A program made the translations under genes and the position numbers. Of a DNA stretch of 40,964 nt, positions 27,351-37,319 are shown piece by piece. Origin of the DNA: Methanobacteriota archaeon (GTDB taxonomy: Archaea > Thermoplasmatota > Poseidoniia > Poseidoniales > Poseidoniaceae); the NCBI GenBank assembly GCA_018667575.1, contig JABIUA010000003.1, positions 1-40,964 of the forward strand, written 5' to 3'. The notes below the pieces were generated by a model. That model was given only the letters and a program-made list of their open reading frames with translations, had not been told where the DNA came from and ran no database searches. Every line of letters begins with the position of its first letter. Positions within the stretch are counted from its first letter, which is position 1.

Positions 27351-29919
27351 AGTCAGCATCAGTTTCTAGAAGGAATAATGCTTCTTTTGTCAACTTATAC
27401 CGATTTTTAATTCCCATTTTTCTCTTCTCAACAAGACCGAATTTCTGTAGTGTTCTCAAGTGGTGAGATATGAGTTGTTGGCTCTTTTCTAATTTGATAG
27501 CAAGTTCCGCTTGAGTAGGGAATTCTCCATATTGATGTTCATTATCTAGTATACTCAGTATCTTACCTTGGAGACTGTTTGGATCAGGAGATAGTGGCGG
27601 TATTGGTAGTTCATCTGGATTCATGCCGGGATAAAGAGAATTATTCAAGGGGTAATATCTAACCAATCTGCCATCTCTTAAGCGCCAGATTAACTCCTGT
27701 TGTTCTAGTAGTCTTAAGTGATGTGTTATCTGCCCATTGCTCATACCTAATGCGGCCATTAAGGCTCTGAAATGACACCCTGGATTGGCAGTCAAATATC
27801 CCATTAGACGACCTCTTTGAAACCGTCCATCAGTTGTCTCCTGCGTCTTACCAATTAGCCCCAATAGCCAGAGACCTGCAGCAGTTGTTGGGATTCTCAA
27901 AGATTCGGTATTAATAACAAAGAGACTTAGAATCGCGAACATTGAAGTTGTTGAGACCACAACTACCGTGACCTTTGCAATTTCTTCAGGGGTGATTTCT
28001 TCAATTATTGTCGGCTCATCTTCAATTCCAACAACTTGTTCCTCAATAACAATTTTTTCTTCACTGTATACAGAATGAACTTCAATTCCTACTAACTCAA
28101 ACTGTGTCTGACAGATTTCATCAAAAGACGAACTTTCTGAAACTAAGTAATCACCCTTCCAATTATTCTGTGGTTTCCATGATGGTAATTCCTTTGCATC
28201 AACAAGTAAGTATGATCCATCATTGTTGGAAATCATCCAACAGTCATTTTGCCCTGTTCCAATATTTGTCCACTGTCCTTCAATTTGCCATTTTTGAACC
28301 TTAAAAACCTCTTTTGTATAATCATAATTATGTGTGAAAGAGTGGCTCTTAGAACCTTCACCTTCAAGAGTATGCTCCATTAACAATATTAAATCGATAG
28401 ATTCTATGTTTATCATTTGAGGGATAATGATATTGGATTCAAAGTATAAGTTCATAATTTCTCCATTATCATCAATTGGTAAGTTGAAGTAATTACCCGA
28501 TTTGTAGTCACACGAATTAAATATTGATTCTTCAAATTCTATTGAGTCATCGATGGCAGTAAGAGATATGAAAGCTAGGCATTGTTCATTTATCTTGACG
28601 ATAGAATTAGTAGGAGAAAGCATGATAGAGGAAGCAATTTCTTCATCGTTGATGACATATTCGCTTTCAAAACCGATAATTTCTTCTGAGCATCCTGGGT
28701 TTCTGTAGGATTCTGAATAATCAAACTGGTCAACAATAGTAACAGAGTACTGTGGTATCTCTAAGATTATATTGTAAGTTCCAGAATCTACATAGCAGTT
28801 ATTTTGGTCTTCTAAATACCATTCAGGCAAATCAAAAGTTAGTATTTCATCAGATTCTAGAGTATGTGAGGTTTGGAAATCCTGACATGAATTTTGTTCC
28901 GTCGTATCATAGATTAATTCCGATAAATCATTAACAATATACATCTCAAATATACAGGAATTTGAGAATGTTAGTTCTACGGGTTGTTGATTAATATTTT
29001 TCAAGTTCAGTGAATATGATAAGTATGAGATATGGTCACTTTCAATTCCAATATTTTTATTGGAAGTTATCAATATATCATCGCTTAACTGTTCGTAATC
29101 CGAAACGAATAAATCATCAGTTTGAATAACTAATTCCTTTGTTAATTCGCCACCCGAAGTCTTCACAGTGACTAAGTTTTCACCCTCAAGTAGTTCACCT
29201 CTCTCGATAAATATACCATCGAGGTAAGAATTCTCATATGCGTGCAGAATTAAGTTTCCACCATAACATGAGTTTAACATCCTTTCCAGTCCATTGAATG
29301 AGTAAATAAGTTTACAAGACTCTTGAGTAGGTAGTATAATATCCGAGTCGGTCGGATTTGATAGAGTTATACCGATTAAATGGTGTCCTTCTTTGTCATC
29401 AGAATTTCCTACAGAGGTCAAATCCAATTCGAGTTCTAGATTTGAATCAAAAGTGATACTTTGTTGGAAGTAAATATTTTGATCTACTCTTAAATTTGTT
29501 TTACTGTGGATTAGAGTTACTACATATGTCCCCGAGGGCACTAACTCTCCATTAGAATCGGTAAAATCCCATTGCCAGTTTTGGAAAATTATTGTTTCCA
29601 TAGGTTCTATTATCAGTTGCTGTTCTTGTTCACGACAATTTACTGAGTTCTCATATATACTGTTCATTTTATCATCTTTGACAATAAAATAAGTGCCACA
29701 TGAAGGGTCATTGGAGATCGATATTTGGTCTCCATAATTAGTCAATATTGGGTTTATGTCTATCACTTCACCAATTTCATACCACAATTCAAATTGATTA
29801 TCAAATTCGAGACTTAAATCCTCTAAATCAATTCCTTCTTGAGCAGTAGTATATGGGATGGCAGAGAGGATAAACAGGCCACAAACAAGACCTATCAAGA
29901 CGCGTGAAGCCTCCGCCAT
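27340..29919 (-). CDS. Membrane-anchored sensor/regulator: large secreted N-terminal region, one TM, cytoplasmic tandem winged-helix domains
   Basis: Signal peptide MAEASRVLIGLVCGLFILSAIPYTTAQ; BsuPI-like segment; TM VTVVVVSTTSMFAILSLFVI; C-terminal NPGCHFRALMAALGMSNGQITHHLRLLEQQELI and PTQAELAIKLEKSQQLISHHLRTLQKFGLVEKR. Confidence 0.85.
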   Translation of the reverse strand: MAEASRVLIGLVCGLFILSAIPYTTAQEGIDLEDLSLEFDNQFELWYEIGEVIDINPILTNYGDQISISNDPSCGTYFIVKDDKMNSIYENSVNCREQEQQLIIEPMETIIFQNWQWDFTDSNGELVPSGTYVVTLIHSKTNLRVDQNIYFQQSITFDSNLELELDLTSVGNSDDKEGHHLIGITLSNPTDSDIILPTQESCKLIYSFNGLERMLNSCYGGNLILHAYENSYLDGIFIERGELLEGENLVTVKTSGGELTKELVIQTDDLFVSDYEQLSDDILITSNKNIGIESDHISYLSYSLNLKNINQQPVELTFSNSCIFEMYIVNDLSELIYDTTEQNSCQDFQTSHTLESDEILTFDLPEWYLEDQNNCYVDSGTYNIILEIPQYSVTIVDQFDYSESYRNPGCSEEIIGFESEYVINDEEIASSIMLSPTNSIVKINEQCLAFISLTAIDDSIEFEESIFNSCDYKSGNYFNLPIDDNGEIMNLYFESNIIIPQMINIESIDLILLMEHTLEGEGSKSHSFTHNYDYTKEVFKVQKWQIEGQWTNIGTGQNDCWMISNNDGSYLLVDAKELPSWKPQNNWKGDYLVSESSSFDEICQTQFELVGIEVHSVYSEEKIVIEEQVVGIEDEPTIIEEITPEEIAKVTVVVVSTTSMFAILSLFVINTESLRIPTTAAGLWLLGLIGKTQETTDGRFQRGRLMGYLTANPGCHFRALMAALGMSNGQITHHLRLLEQQELIWRLRDGRLVRYYPLNNSLYPGMNPDELPIPPLSPDPNSLQGKILSILDNEHQYGEFPTQAELAIKLEKSQQLISHHLRTLQKFGLVEKRKMGIKNRYKLTKEALFLLETDADFKD

Positions 29920-29956
29920 GAGTGTGAGATAATGTCATCACTTGAAAGGTCAGCGG

Positions 29957-29971
29957 TACATAAATTATGTA
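29957..29971. repeat. Perfect 7-1-7 palindrome TACATAA-A-TTATGTA upstream of the membrane wHTH gene
   Basis: Read directly: tacataaattatgta; 38 nt upstream of ATG at 29919. Confidence 0.75.
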
Positions 29972-30003
29972 AAATATTAGATAAACGTACTTTATAGATA
30001 GAT

Positions 30004-33000
30004 TTAGAGTCCTAAATCTTCTAAGTTTATCATAGTTGGAATAGCAGCATCTTGTTCGGCTTTTTGTTGTAATTCATACTGTTTCCATTGTGGAGTTTCA
30101 GTTGTAATAGGTTCAATCCAACCCAGAGATTTTGCTTCCTCTAATTGACCACTTGCCACATAATGGTCAATCCAAGCCAATCGACGTTCTTCTTCTTCTG
30201 AGAAAGCCATGTCCATCATATTTTCTTCAGCCTTTACTCTCATTAGTTTCTTCTTACCAGCGGCCTTTGCGAACTGAGCCACTATGATTATAGAGAGCAA
30301 GAATACGATTACCCCCGACATAATGATTAGCGTTTGACTACCAGAAGTTGAGCCTGATTGACCCGAATCCTCCGAAGAATCATCTTGATTCGGATTTGAT
30401 TTGATGTTACAAACTACTGATCCAGTCCTACCTTCAGATACTTCAGGATCCCAGGGACAAGGGTCAATTGTATCTGACGCACCATCTCCATCAGAGTCGA
30501 TACAACCCCACTGGCCGTTGGAAGTTGTCTTCCTCGATGTGCCAGCGACATCAGGGCAATCATCTGGTTGATAAGCGCCCAAGGAGAAATTATCTCCAAA
30601 GCCATCGCCATCAATATCACTCCATTGTGATGGCTCTAATATGAAAAAGTCAGGTTTGAAGTAGCCGCTTGCATTATCTCCAAAACCATCTCCATCGGTA
30701 TCATTCCATTGTTCACTTTCTTCAGGGAAAGCATCACCGAATTGTTCTCTAAGAGTGATTATACGAGTTTGGTCTTGCTCGTCTACTATAGTATAATTTG
30801 TCCAGTAGTAATTATCTCCGTACCCATCACCATCTTGGTCAGTCCATTGATTTTCGTCATTAGGAAATACATCATCAACATCAGCCCAGCCGTCGCCATC
30901 CAAGTCAGGACAACCGAATCTATTCATCTCCAGTGACTTTCCATATTCAGTTAGACAATCATCGCCTCCTGGCCGGTCTACTTCATCACCATACCCATCG
31001 CCGTCTTGGTCAGACCATTGCAGTGGGTTTTCTGGAAAAGCGTCATCAGGGTCAACAAATCCATCACCATCAGTATCAGGGCAACCTCTAGTTGTAGGGT
31101 TTGGCGAAGAACCTGCACGAGAGGGGCACATATCGCCATTTACTGCGCCAGTTTGATTATTGTCTCCAAAACCATCACCGTCAATATCACTCCATTGAGT
31201 CGGCTCAAATTGGAACGCATCACCATTATTACCGGCCGAATTATCTCCATATCCATCGCCATCAGTATCTCTGCATTGAGTTGGGTCGTCAGGGAAAATA
31301 TCGGGATTATTTCCATTTTGGTTATCTCCGCCACAATCTAGAGAATCTCCGTCTCTATTTTCCCATTGTGTACTATCATTTGGGAAAGGGTCTCCTTGAT
31401 TTGAATACCCATCACCATCCGAGTCGAGGCATCCTAATCTATCGATCGACGAAGTACCAAATTCATTTGGACATTCATCAGGATTATTTCCAGTTAGATT
31501 CTCTCCATATCCATCTTGGTCTTTATCACACCACTGTGTTGGGTCTAATGGTAATCCGTCAGCTTGGCAATAACCGCTGGCATCAACCGCGCCCCAATTT
31601 GCAGTCGGGTCAGACCACCCATCTCCATCACTATCAATACATCCAAATCTATCATATTTTGAATCACCAAAGGTCATAATGCATCCGTCACCAACATCAC
31701 TCTGCGGATTATCTCCGTACCAGTCGCCGTCACTATCAATCCATTGAGTTCTATCCAAAGGAAACGCATCCACTTCTGTTGCCATGTTAATCAAATCTCC
31801 CGGCCACAAACTTGGTCTAATTTCAGTCCAACTCGAGTTTGCGAAATTATCGCCATATCCGTCGCCATCGGTATCATTCCATTGTGTTGGATTATTTGGG
31901 TAAGCATCTCCTCTTTGATTAAGATGGAAGAAGTTCTGGTCTTCATCAAAAAAGTAATTGTCTCCATGACCATCACCATCACTATCAATCCACTGCTCGA
32001 TATCATTAGGAGCCCAATCACCTCCATCAGACCATCCGTCACCATCCCCATCAGGGCATCCGAAGCGGTCTTGTGTTGAACTTCCAGCATCAAGCGGGCA
32101 CTCATCGGGTTGTAATGCTGGAGCAGGATTATCTCCATATCCATCGTTATCGGTATCATTCCATTGGGTTCCATCAGTAGGGAATGCATCTACAACACCG
32201 TCTCCTTGATCTGAAGTATTATACCCATCATTATCTTCATCGATATCAGCAATCCAATAGTGTATGCCTTCATCATTTCGACCATATGCAGTCACTAGTT
32301 TCATACCATCTGAACTCCAACTTAATCCATTCACTTGTCCACAGTTATTACCACCACAACCATTTGGTGAAGGGGCTCCAAAGAAATCAACTTGGGCGCC
32401 AGAATCAGTATAGAAAATTTTGACTGAGCCACCATCTCCCTGATAGTAAGAATGGCCATTTGCAACCTGTCTACTATCGGCTGAGAAATCTGCAGATAAA
32501 CAAGAAGAAGTAGTTGTTTTTTCCCATATACGATTTACTCCCGAAGAAGTGAACTCATACATGTCAAAACTAGCACTACCTCCTTCCCATCCACCGCACA
32601 TCGAAATATAATTTCCATCCGGGGACCAATCGATGTCATTTATCTGATTTGGTGGGCTAGTGACAGTGAAAACCGTAGCCCTTGATGAGACATTGACGAT
32701 GAAGAAATCTCCATTTCCAGCCACTGCAATAAGGGAGCCATCTGGGGAAAAGGTTGAGGAGTAAAAACGGTCTTCTCCGTTAGGATTAATTCCGTTACCT
32801 AGCTGCAGGCCATCGGACACTTTGATCAAAAGTACTTGTCCATTTGTACCTCCATTGCCAGACCGAGTAATAGATACCGCAACCAGGCTACTATCTGGCG
32901 AAAATTCAACATCATTGACAAATTCTCCACCTCCAACATCGACGCTTATTGAACCATGAACCGACGAAATGTTTGAAGTGTAGTAAATGTTTATTGTATC

Positions 33001-33465
33001 ATCATCAAGGCCTGCTGCAACATAGTTTCCATCCGGAGAGTATGCTACAGAAGTGACTTCTCCGTTGCCTATGGCTTGTACAGATTTCAGGTTTACAAAT
33101 GAGGTGGCATTCCAAATTCGCACCCATCCATTTTCATCACCAGTGACGATATTGACACCGTCTGATGAGAAGTCAACATCATTGTAATCTTGGCTTGAAG
33201 TAATTGAGAATTCAAGCTGAAAATTGGGATTGCTAGCAGCCCATCCATCATTGAAATCAGAGGTTCCATCGTTATCTCTATCTGGGCAACCATCCCTGTC
33301 TACCGAAGAGGTTCCATATGCGAATGGACAATCATCAGAAGAGTCAGAAACTCCATCGCCATCCGAGTCGGCAGAGACAAAAGTCGATATAGCCATCAAA
33401 AAGAATAGTCCAGCGACAAAAACGCTCGACCATCTAGATGACACTATTGGCGGTATGAAGAACAT
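30004..33465 (-). CDS. Secreted, membrane-anchored protein: WD40-like beta-propeller plus TSP type 3 Ca-binding repeats
   Basis: Signal peptide; repeats such as VTSVAYSPDGNYVAAGLDDDTINIYYT; many DSDGDGYGDN units; C-terminal TM LIIMSGVIVFLLSIIIVAQFA and short cytoplasmic tail. Confidence 0.9.
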   Translation of the reverse strand: MFFIPPIVSSRWSSVFVAGLFFLMAISTFVSADSDGDGVSDSSDDCPFAYGTSSVDRDGCPDRDNDGTSDFNDGWAASNPNFQLEFSITSSQDYNDVDFSSDGVNIVTGDENGWVRIWNATSFVNLKSVQAIGNGEVTSVAYSPDGNYVAAGLDDDTINIYYTSNISSVHGSISVDVGGGEFVNDVEFSPDSSLVAVSITRSGNGGTNGQVLLIKVSDGLQLGNGINPNGEDRFYSSTFSPDGSLIAVAGNGDFFIVNVSSRATVFTVTSPPNQINDIDWSPDGNYISMCGGWEGGSASFDMYEFTSSGVNRIWEKTTTSSCLSADFSADSRQVANGHSYYQGDGGSVKIFYTDSGAQVDFFGAPSPNGCGGNNCGQVNGLSWSSDGMKLVTAYGRNDEGIHYWIADIDEDNDGYNTSDQGDGVVDAFPTDGTQWNDTDNDGYGDNPAPALQPDECPLDAGSSTQDRFGCPDGDGDGWSDGGDWAPNDIEQWIDSDGDGHGDNYFFDEDQNFFHLNQRGDAYPNNPTQWNDTDGDGYGDNFANSSWTEIRPSLWPGDLINMATEVDAFPLDRTQWIDSDGDWYGDNPQSDVGDGCIMTFGDSKYDRFGCIDSDGDGWSDPTANWGAVDASGYCQADGLPLDPTQWCDKDQDGYGENLTGNNPDECPNEFGTSSIDRLGCLDSDGDGYSNQGDPFPNDSTQWENRDGDSLDCGGDNQNGNNPDIFPDDPTQCRDTDGDGYGDNSAGNNGDAFQFEPTQWSDIDGDGFGDNNQTGAVNGDMCPSRAGSSPNPTTRGCPDTDGDGFVDPDDAFPENPLQWSDQDGDGYGDEVDRPGGDDCLTEYGKSLEMNRFGCPDLDGDGWADVDDVFPNDENQWTDQDGDGYGDNYYWTNYTIVDEQDQTRIITLREQFGDAFPEESEQWNDTDGDGFGDNASGYFKPDFFILEPSQWSDIDGDGFGDNFSLGAYQPDDCPDVAGTSRKTTSNGQWGCIDSDGDGASDTIDPCPWDPEVSEGRTGSVVCNIKSNPNQDDSSEDSGQSGSTSGSQTLIIMSGVIVFLLSIIIVAQFAKAAGKKKLMRVKAEENMMDMAFSEEEERRLAWIDHYVASGQLEEAKSLGWIEPITTETPQWKQYELQQKAEQDAAIPTMINLEDLGL
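30450..32240. repeat. Degenerate DNA repeats encoding TSP3 Asp-rich units (coding repeat)
   Basis: Recurrent atctccatatccatcgccatc / ccattg blocks, in frame in the minus-strand ORF. Confidence 0.85.
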
Positions 33466-33550
33466 TAAAAGGTGTTATGGTTGGTTTGTGTAAACAAAAG
33501 GCAACCCCTGTAATAGCAATGGCTTAGATGTAGTAATAATTCGCATTCAT

Positions 33551-35068
33551 GTGAGCGCAGGCATCCCGAAGGTCAATATCGCGGTACAAGACCGCGTATT
33601 GCTCCACTTATTCGAAAATGATGAGCAAGCTGACCGCTACCTAGCAGAAGTGGCTTTGACCAGGCCAGGAATAGCCGAATCCTGTGCGTTACACCCTCCT
33701 AATGTAAGTAGAACAATGAGAGATTTACTGAAGAAACAATACGTGTCTGAACATACTAGAAATATTCGTGGTGAAGAAAGACGACAAAAAACATGGCAAC
33801 TCACAGATGAGGGCCGTACAGAAGCGTTGCACAAACACAAATCACTTGGTAAAAATAAGGTAGTTTTGAGGGATGAAGGTGGCGAATTACTTGAAGTCGA
33901 AGCACTAGAAGCCGCTGAAAGATTAGCGACAGACATTTCTTTGTTACAGATTTTAATGCATGCTCAACATGAAGGAGTTTTGACTTATGGTGATATTAGG
34001 TTTGGTAAGATTAAACATTCAAAACAAGAGGAGATAGCTCCCCCAGGGCGATTGACAGCATTAACAGGTGTACATTCGACCTACAATAACCAACCTCCAA
34101 ACACTAGACCAGTACACGGGCGCAAAGAGCAGATTGATGATTTGAAATCTTGGTTTTCAAGTCGTAAACCTTGCGCTGTCGTCCATGGGATTGCGGGTAT
34201 TGGTAAATCTACCTTAGTCGCTCATTGGCTCAAACAAAATCTAGAAATAAACCCTGGACTTTCAATTTGTTGGTATCCCTGTCAACCATGGGACCGAGCA
34301 TTAGGAATTGCTACCAGTTTACTTCATCGATTTGGTATAGATGAATCTCATGACCCCTACAATTTAATCGAAACTTTACCTCTACAACCAGCAGGGAAAA
34401 TCGATGTAGATAATTGGAGAAGAAGACTTACAGCATACCTAACTGATGCTGATACAATACGTGAGCGTTTCAAAGATGATTCAGGAGGACCCCCTCCTTA
34501 TTGGCTAATCATCTTAGACGATGTACATCACATAGAATCTGAAGCGAAGGATTTACTCGGAGCATTATTACAAATATCCACTAAAACTCCATTGAGATTA
34601 TTACTTATTTCTAGAACAAAGCCAACAATTTATGATAGAAGAGATGTACATACAAGAGGCATAGTCACAGAATTATCTTTGCAGGGTTTGACAAAACCTG
34701 AAATTAAAAATTGGTTGAAGAATTTTGATTCTGGTGATAAATACGAAGTTGAGCAAGTTCATGAGAAAACTGGTGGACATCCATTGGCATTGGAACTTTT
34801 CGAATTATATGGGCAAGAAACGCATGTAGATTGGCTACAATTTCTCGATGATGAAATCATTTTACGTTTGCCAGAATTAGAGCGTAAGTTATTGTTAGAA
34901 CTTGCTAAATCGGATGCTCCGTTGAATTGGAATAAATTGGCTGATTCGGTAGGCTGGAAAGGTAATCCACCCAAAGATTTGATTCAACACGGTCTATTGT
35001 TGGAATTAGAAGACGGCATGTGGTTGCACGAAGCCTTGAAAGAAAGGCTTCTGCGTGATGTGAATTAA
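33551..35068 (+). CDS. Winged-helix + STAND/AAA-type ATPase protein
   Basis: N-terminal MarR-like wHTH (CALHPPNVSRTMRDLLKKQYVSEHTRNIRGEERRQKTWQLTDEGR); Walker A GIAGIGKSTLVAHW; Walker B WLIILDDVHH; LLLISRTKPT; GTG start. Confidence 0.87.
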   Translation: MSAGIPKVNIAVQDRVLLHLFENDEQADRYLAEVALTRPGIAESCALHPPNVSRTMRDLLKKQYVSEHTRNIRGEERRQKTWQLTDEGRTEALHKHKSLGKNKVVLRDEGGELLEVEALEAAERLATDISLLQILMHAQHEGVLTYGDIRFGKIKHSKQEEIAPPGRLTALTGVHSTYNNQPPNTRPVHGRKEQIDDLKSWFSSRKPCAVVHGIAGIGKSTLVAHWLKQNLEINPGLSICWYPCQPWDRALGIATSLLHRFGIDESHDPYNLIETLPLQPAGKIDVDNWRRRLTAYLTDADTIRERFKDDSGGPPPYWLIILDDVHHIESEAKDLLGALLQISTKTPLRLLLISRTKPTIYDRRDVHTRGIVTELSLQGLTKPEIKNWLKNFDSGDKYEVEQVHEKTGGHPLALELFELYGQETHVDWLQFLDDEIILRLPELERKLLLELAKSDAPLNWNKLADSVGWKGNPPKDLIQHGLLLELEDGMWLHEALKERLLRDVN

Positions 35069-35075
35069 TCTAAGA

Positions 35076-35405
35076 TTAGAAATCATCAGCATTCATGTGG
35101 TCGTCAATCCACTTGAGTAATTGAGGCTTAGGCATTGCTCCACTTTGCTTTGAAACAATGTTTCCGTTGTGATATAGGAAAAGTGCTGGTATGCCACGGA
35201 CACCAAGTTTTGCAGCATTTGCTGGATTTGTATCCGTATCTACCTTTGCGATCAAGATTTCTCTCTCTCCAGCAACTTGCTCTAATACCGGTGCAATCGC
35301 TTTACAAGGTCCACACCAAGGTGCCCAGAAATCTACTAATACCCATTCATTATCATTAACAGAGGTTTCGAATTCTCCATCGGTTACTGCACGTACTTCT
35401 CCCAT
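35076..35405 (-). CDS. Thioredoxin
   Basis: WVLVDFWAPWCGPCKAIAPVLEQVAGE; start set at MGEVRAV (35405). Confidence 0.95.
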   Translation of the reverse strand: MGEVRAVTDGEFETSVNDNEWVLVDFWAPWCGPCKAIAPVLEQVAGEREILIAKVDTDTNPANAAKLGVRGIPALFLYHNGNIVSKQSGAMPKPQLLKWIDDHMNADDF

Positions 35406-35520
35406 GTTCTCACTAACACATCCTAATGCAGGAGTATTATGAGTCTTTGTGAGAAAAATAATACTAAAAATATACACAATACTCATGAGAAGGGATTGCT
35501 TGGGCTAATCAGGTCTGAAT

Positions 35521-36204
35521 ATGATAATCGCTCCAAGTGTACTTACTGCCGACCTTTCGAATTTAGCAGTAGCCTGTAAAGAAGCAGTTGATGCAGGACT
35601 TGAATGGCTTCATTTGGACATAATGGATGGAAATTTTGTTCCTAATTTGACCTTCGGGCCTCCGGTGATTAAGTCACTTCGCAAAGCTCTTGGTGATGGC
35701 CCAGTTTTTGATGCCCACTTGATGATATCAAATGCCGAAGAATGCTATATGGATTATATCGAAGCAGGTTGTAATCATCTTTCAGTTCACATTGAAGCCG
35801 CCACTCATCTCCATAGGTTGGTGACGGCGATTAGAGATGGTGGAGCATCAGTAGGTATCGTAATCAATCCAGCAACACCAATTGAGGGAGTTTTAGAAGT
35901 TTTATCAGAGATTGATTTAGTACTTGTAATGAGCGTTAATCCTGGTTTTGGTGGCCAATCATTCATCTCAAGTGTTGAGCGTAAAATTCGTAGATTAAAG
36001 CAAGCCATTGACGAGCAAGTATCAAACGGCGGCCGTCCAGTTCAAATTCAAATTGATGGTGGCGTTAAAGCACATAACATTGGCGAAATCGCCTCTTGGG
36101 GAGCCAGTAACTTTGTAGTTGGTTCAGGTTTATTCAATAATCGCGCAAATGTTGCAGATAATTTGGCTGAAATTATGTCTAATTACGAACAATACAATGA
36201 TTAA
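35521..36204 (+). CDS. rpe: Ribulose-phosphate 3-epimerase
   Basis: IIAPSVLTADLSNL, HLDIMDGNFVPNLTFGPPVI, VMSVNPGFGGQSFI, QIDGGV motifs. Confidence 0.95.
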   Translation: MIIAPSVLTADLSNLAVACKEAVDAGLEWLHLDIMDGNFVPNLTFGPPVIKSLRKALGDGPVFDAHLMISNAEECYMDYIEAGCNHLSVHIEAATHLHRLVTAIRDGGASVGIVINPATPIEGVLEVLSEIDLVLVMSVNPGFGGQSFISSVERKIRRLKQAIDEQVSNGGRPVQIQIDGGVKAHNIGEIASWGASNFVVGSGLFNNRANVADNLAEIMSNYEQYND

Positions 36205-36236
36205 AATCAGTTTAAAGATTATTCATAGTGATAGTT

Positions 36237-37319
36237 ATGCGAGTTCTTGTGACATCGTTGCTCTTTCCACTCCCAACAAATGTTGCACGAGGGACTTTTG
36301 TTAGCGACCATGTTGAATTGCTAAAGAGTAATGGTCACGATGTAAGGGTTGTAAATCCGTTGCCTCGAATGTTTCAGTATCAAGAATTCAGTCGTTCAAC
36401 TCACACAGGAGTCGCAAAGGCACCAAAGAGTTTCAAACACGGTGAAGTCAAAGTACTCAGTCCTCGTTTTTGGGGCCTCCCCGGTCATCCATTACCATTA
36501 CTGACTGCAAATAGTGTCAAACGTAGCTCGCGAAGAATCGAGAAATGGTTAGGCAATTGGCGCCCCGATGTGATAATTTGTCATACTCTGTGGCCTGTAG
36601 CTGAACTAGCAAATAAACTGTCTAAGCGATGGAAAATACCGTGGATTGCGGTTGTTCATGGCCATGATTTTGATGTCGGAATAAATGATAAAAACACATC
36701 CAAATCTATTAGCAAATTAGCCAGTATAGCAGACCACTTGGTCACAGTATCACAAAGATTAGATGAGATTTCACAACAGGTTAGGAGTCAAGGGCATTCT
36801 GTAATACCCTGTCATAGTGCGGTAGAAAGTGAATGGCGAAAACCAATGAAAAATATTGGCGGAAGGTGGCGTAAAGATAGTTTGAATATCCTATTTCCAT
36901 CCGACCCAAGAAGACCCGAAAAGAATCACCTTTTGGCCTTGCAAACCGGTGAAGAATTAGAAAGACGTGGATGGGTAATTGGTATGACCACATTGCGTCA
37001 GCAACCTAGAAGTATAGTCTGGGATAGAATGTTGGTTGCTGATTTGACTTTGATTACCTCCAAGCGCGAATCAGGTCCTTTAGTTGCTAGGGAATCAATA
37101 CAATGTGGAACACCGGTAGTTTCTGTTGATGTTGGAGATGTATCTGAGTATTTACCTGAATTCTGCGTATCTTCGGAGTATGATCCAATACAACTTGCAG
37201 ACACCTGTGAAGCAGCATTAAAGCATGATTGGAGTAAAGGATTTCAGATTCCTAAAAGATTTACTCCTCAGGTAGTGGCTCAACAGTGGGAGACATTGCT
37301 TGAATCCCTTGTGGAATGA
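36237..37319 (+). CDS. Glycosyltransferase, GT4-like
   Basis: MRVLVTSLLFPLPTNVARGTFVSDHVELL N-terminus; TSKRESGPLVARESIQCGTPVVSVDVGDVSEYL donor-binding motif. Confidence 0.9.
   Translation: MRVLVTSLLFPLPTNVARGTFVSDHVELLKSNGHDVRVVNPLPRMFQYQEFSRSTHTGVAKAPKSFKHGEVKVLSPRFWGLPGHPLPLLTANSVKRSSRRIEKWLGNWRPDVIICHTLWPVAELANKLSKRWKIPWIAVVHGHDFDVGINDKNTSKSISKLASIADHLVTVSQRLDEISQQVRSQGHSVIPCHSAVESEWRKPMKNIGGRWRKDSLNILFPSDPRRPEKNHLLALQTGEELERRGWVIGMTTLRQQPRSIVWDRMLVADLTLITSKRESGPLVARESIQCGTPVVSVDVGDVSEYLPEFCVSSEYDPIQLADTCEAALKHDWSKGFQIPKRFTPQVVAQQWETLLESLVE

Noticed and set aside
30450-32240. Possible CRISPR or tandem non-coding repeat array
   Set aside because: Repeats are degenerate, irregularly spaced and in frame with DGDGYGDN units; no constant repeat/unique spacer pattern.
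30709-32423. Plus-strand and off-frame ORFs (e.g. 31101..31679, 31006..31341, 31744..32079) in the repeat region
   Set aside because: Low-complexity readings of the TSP3 coding repeats on the opposite strand or wrong frame; no recognisable domains.
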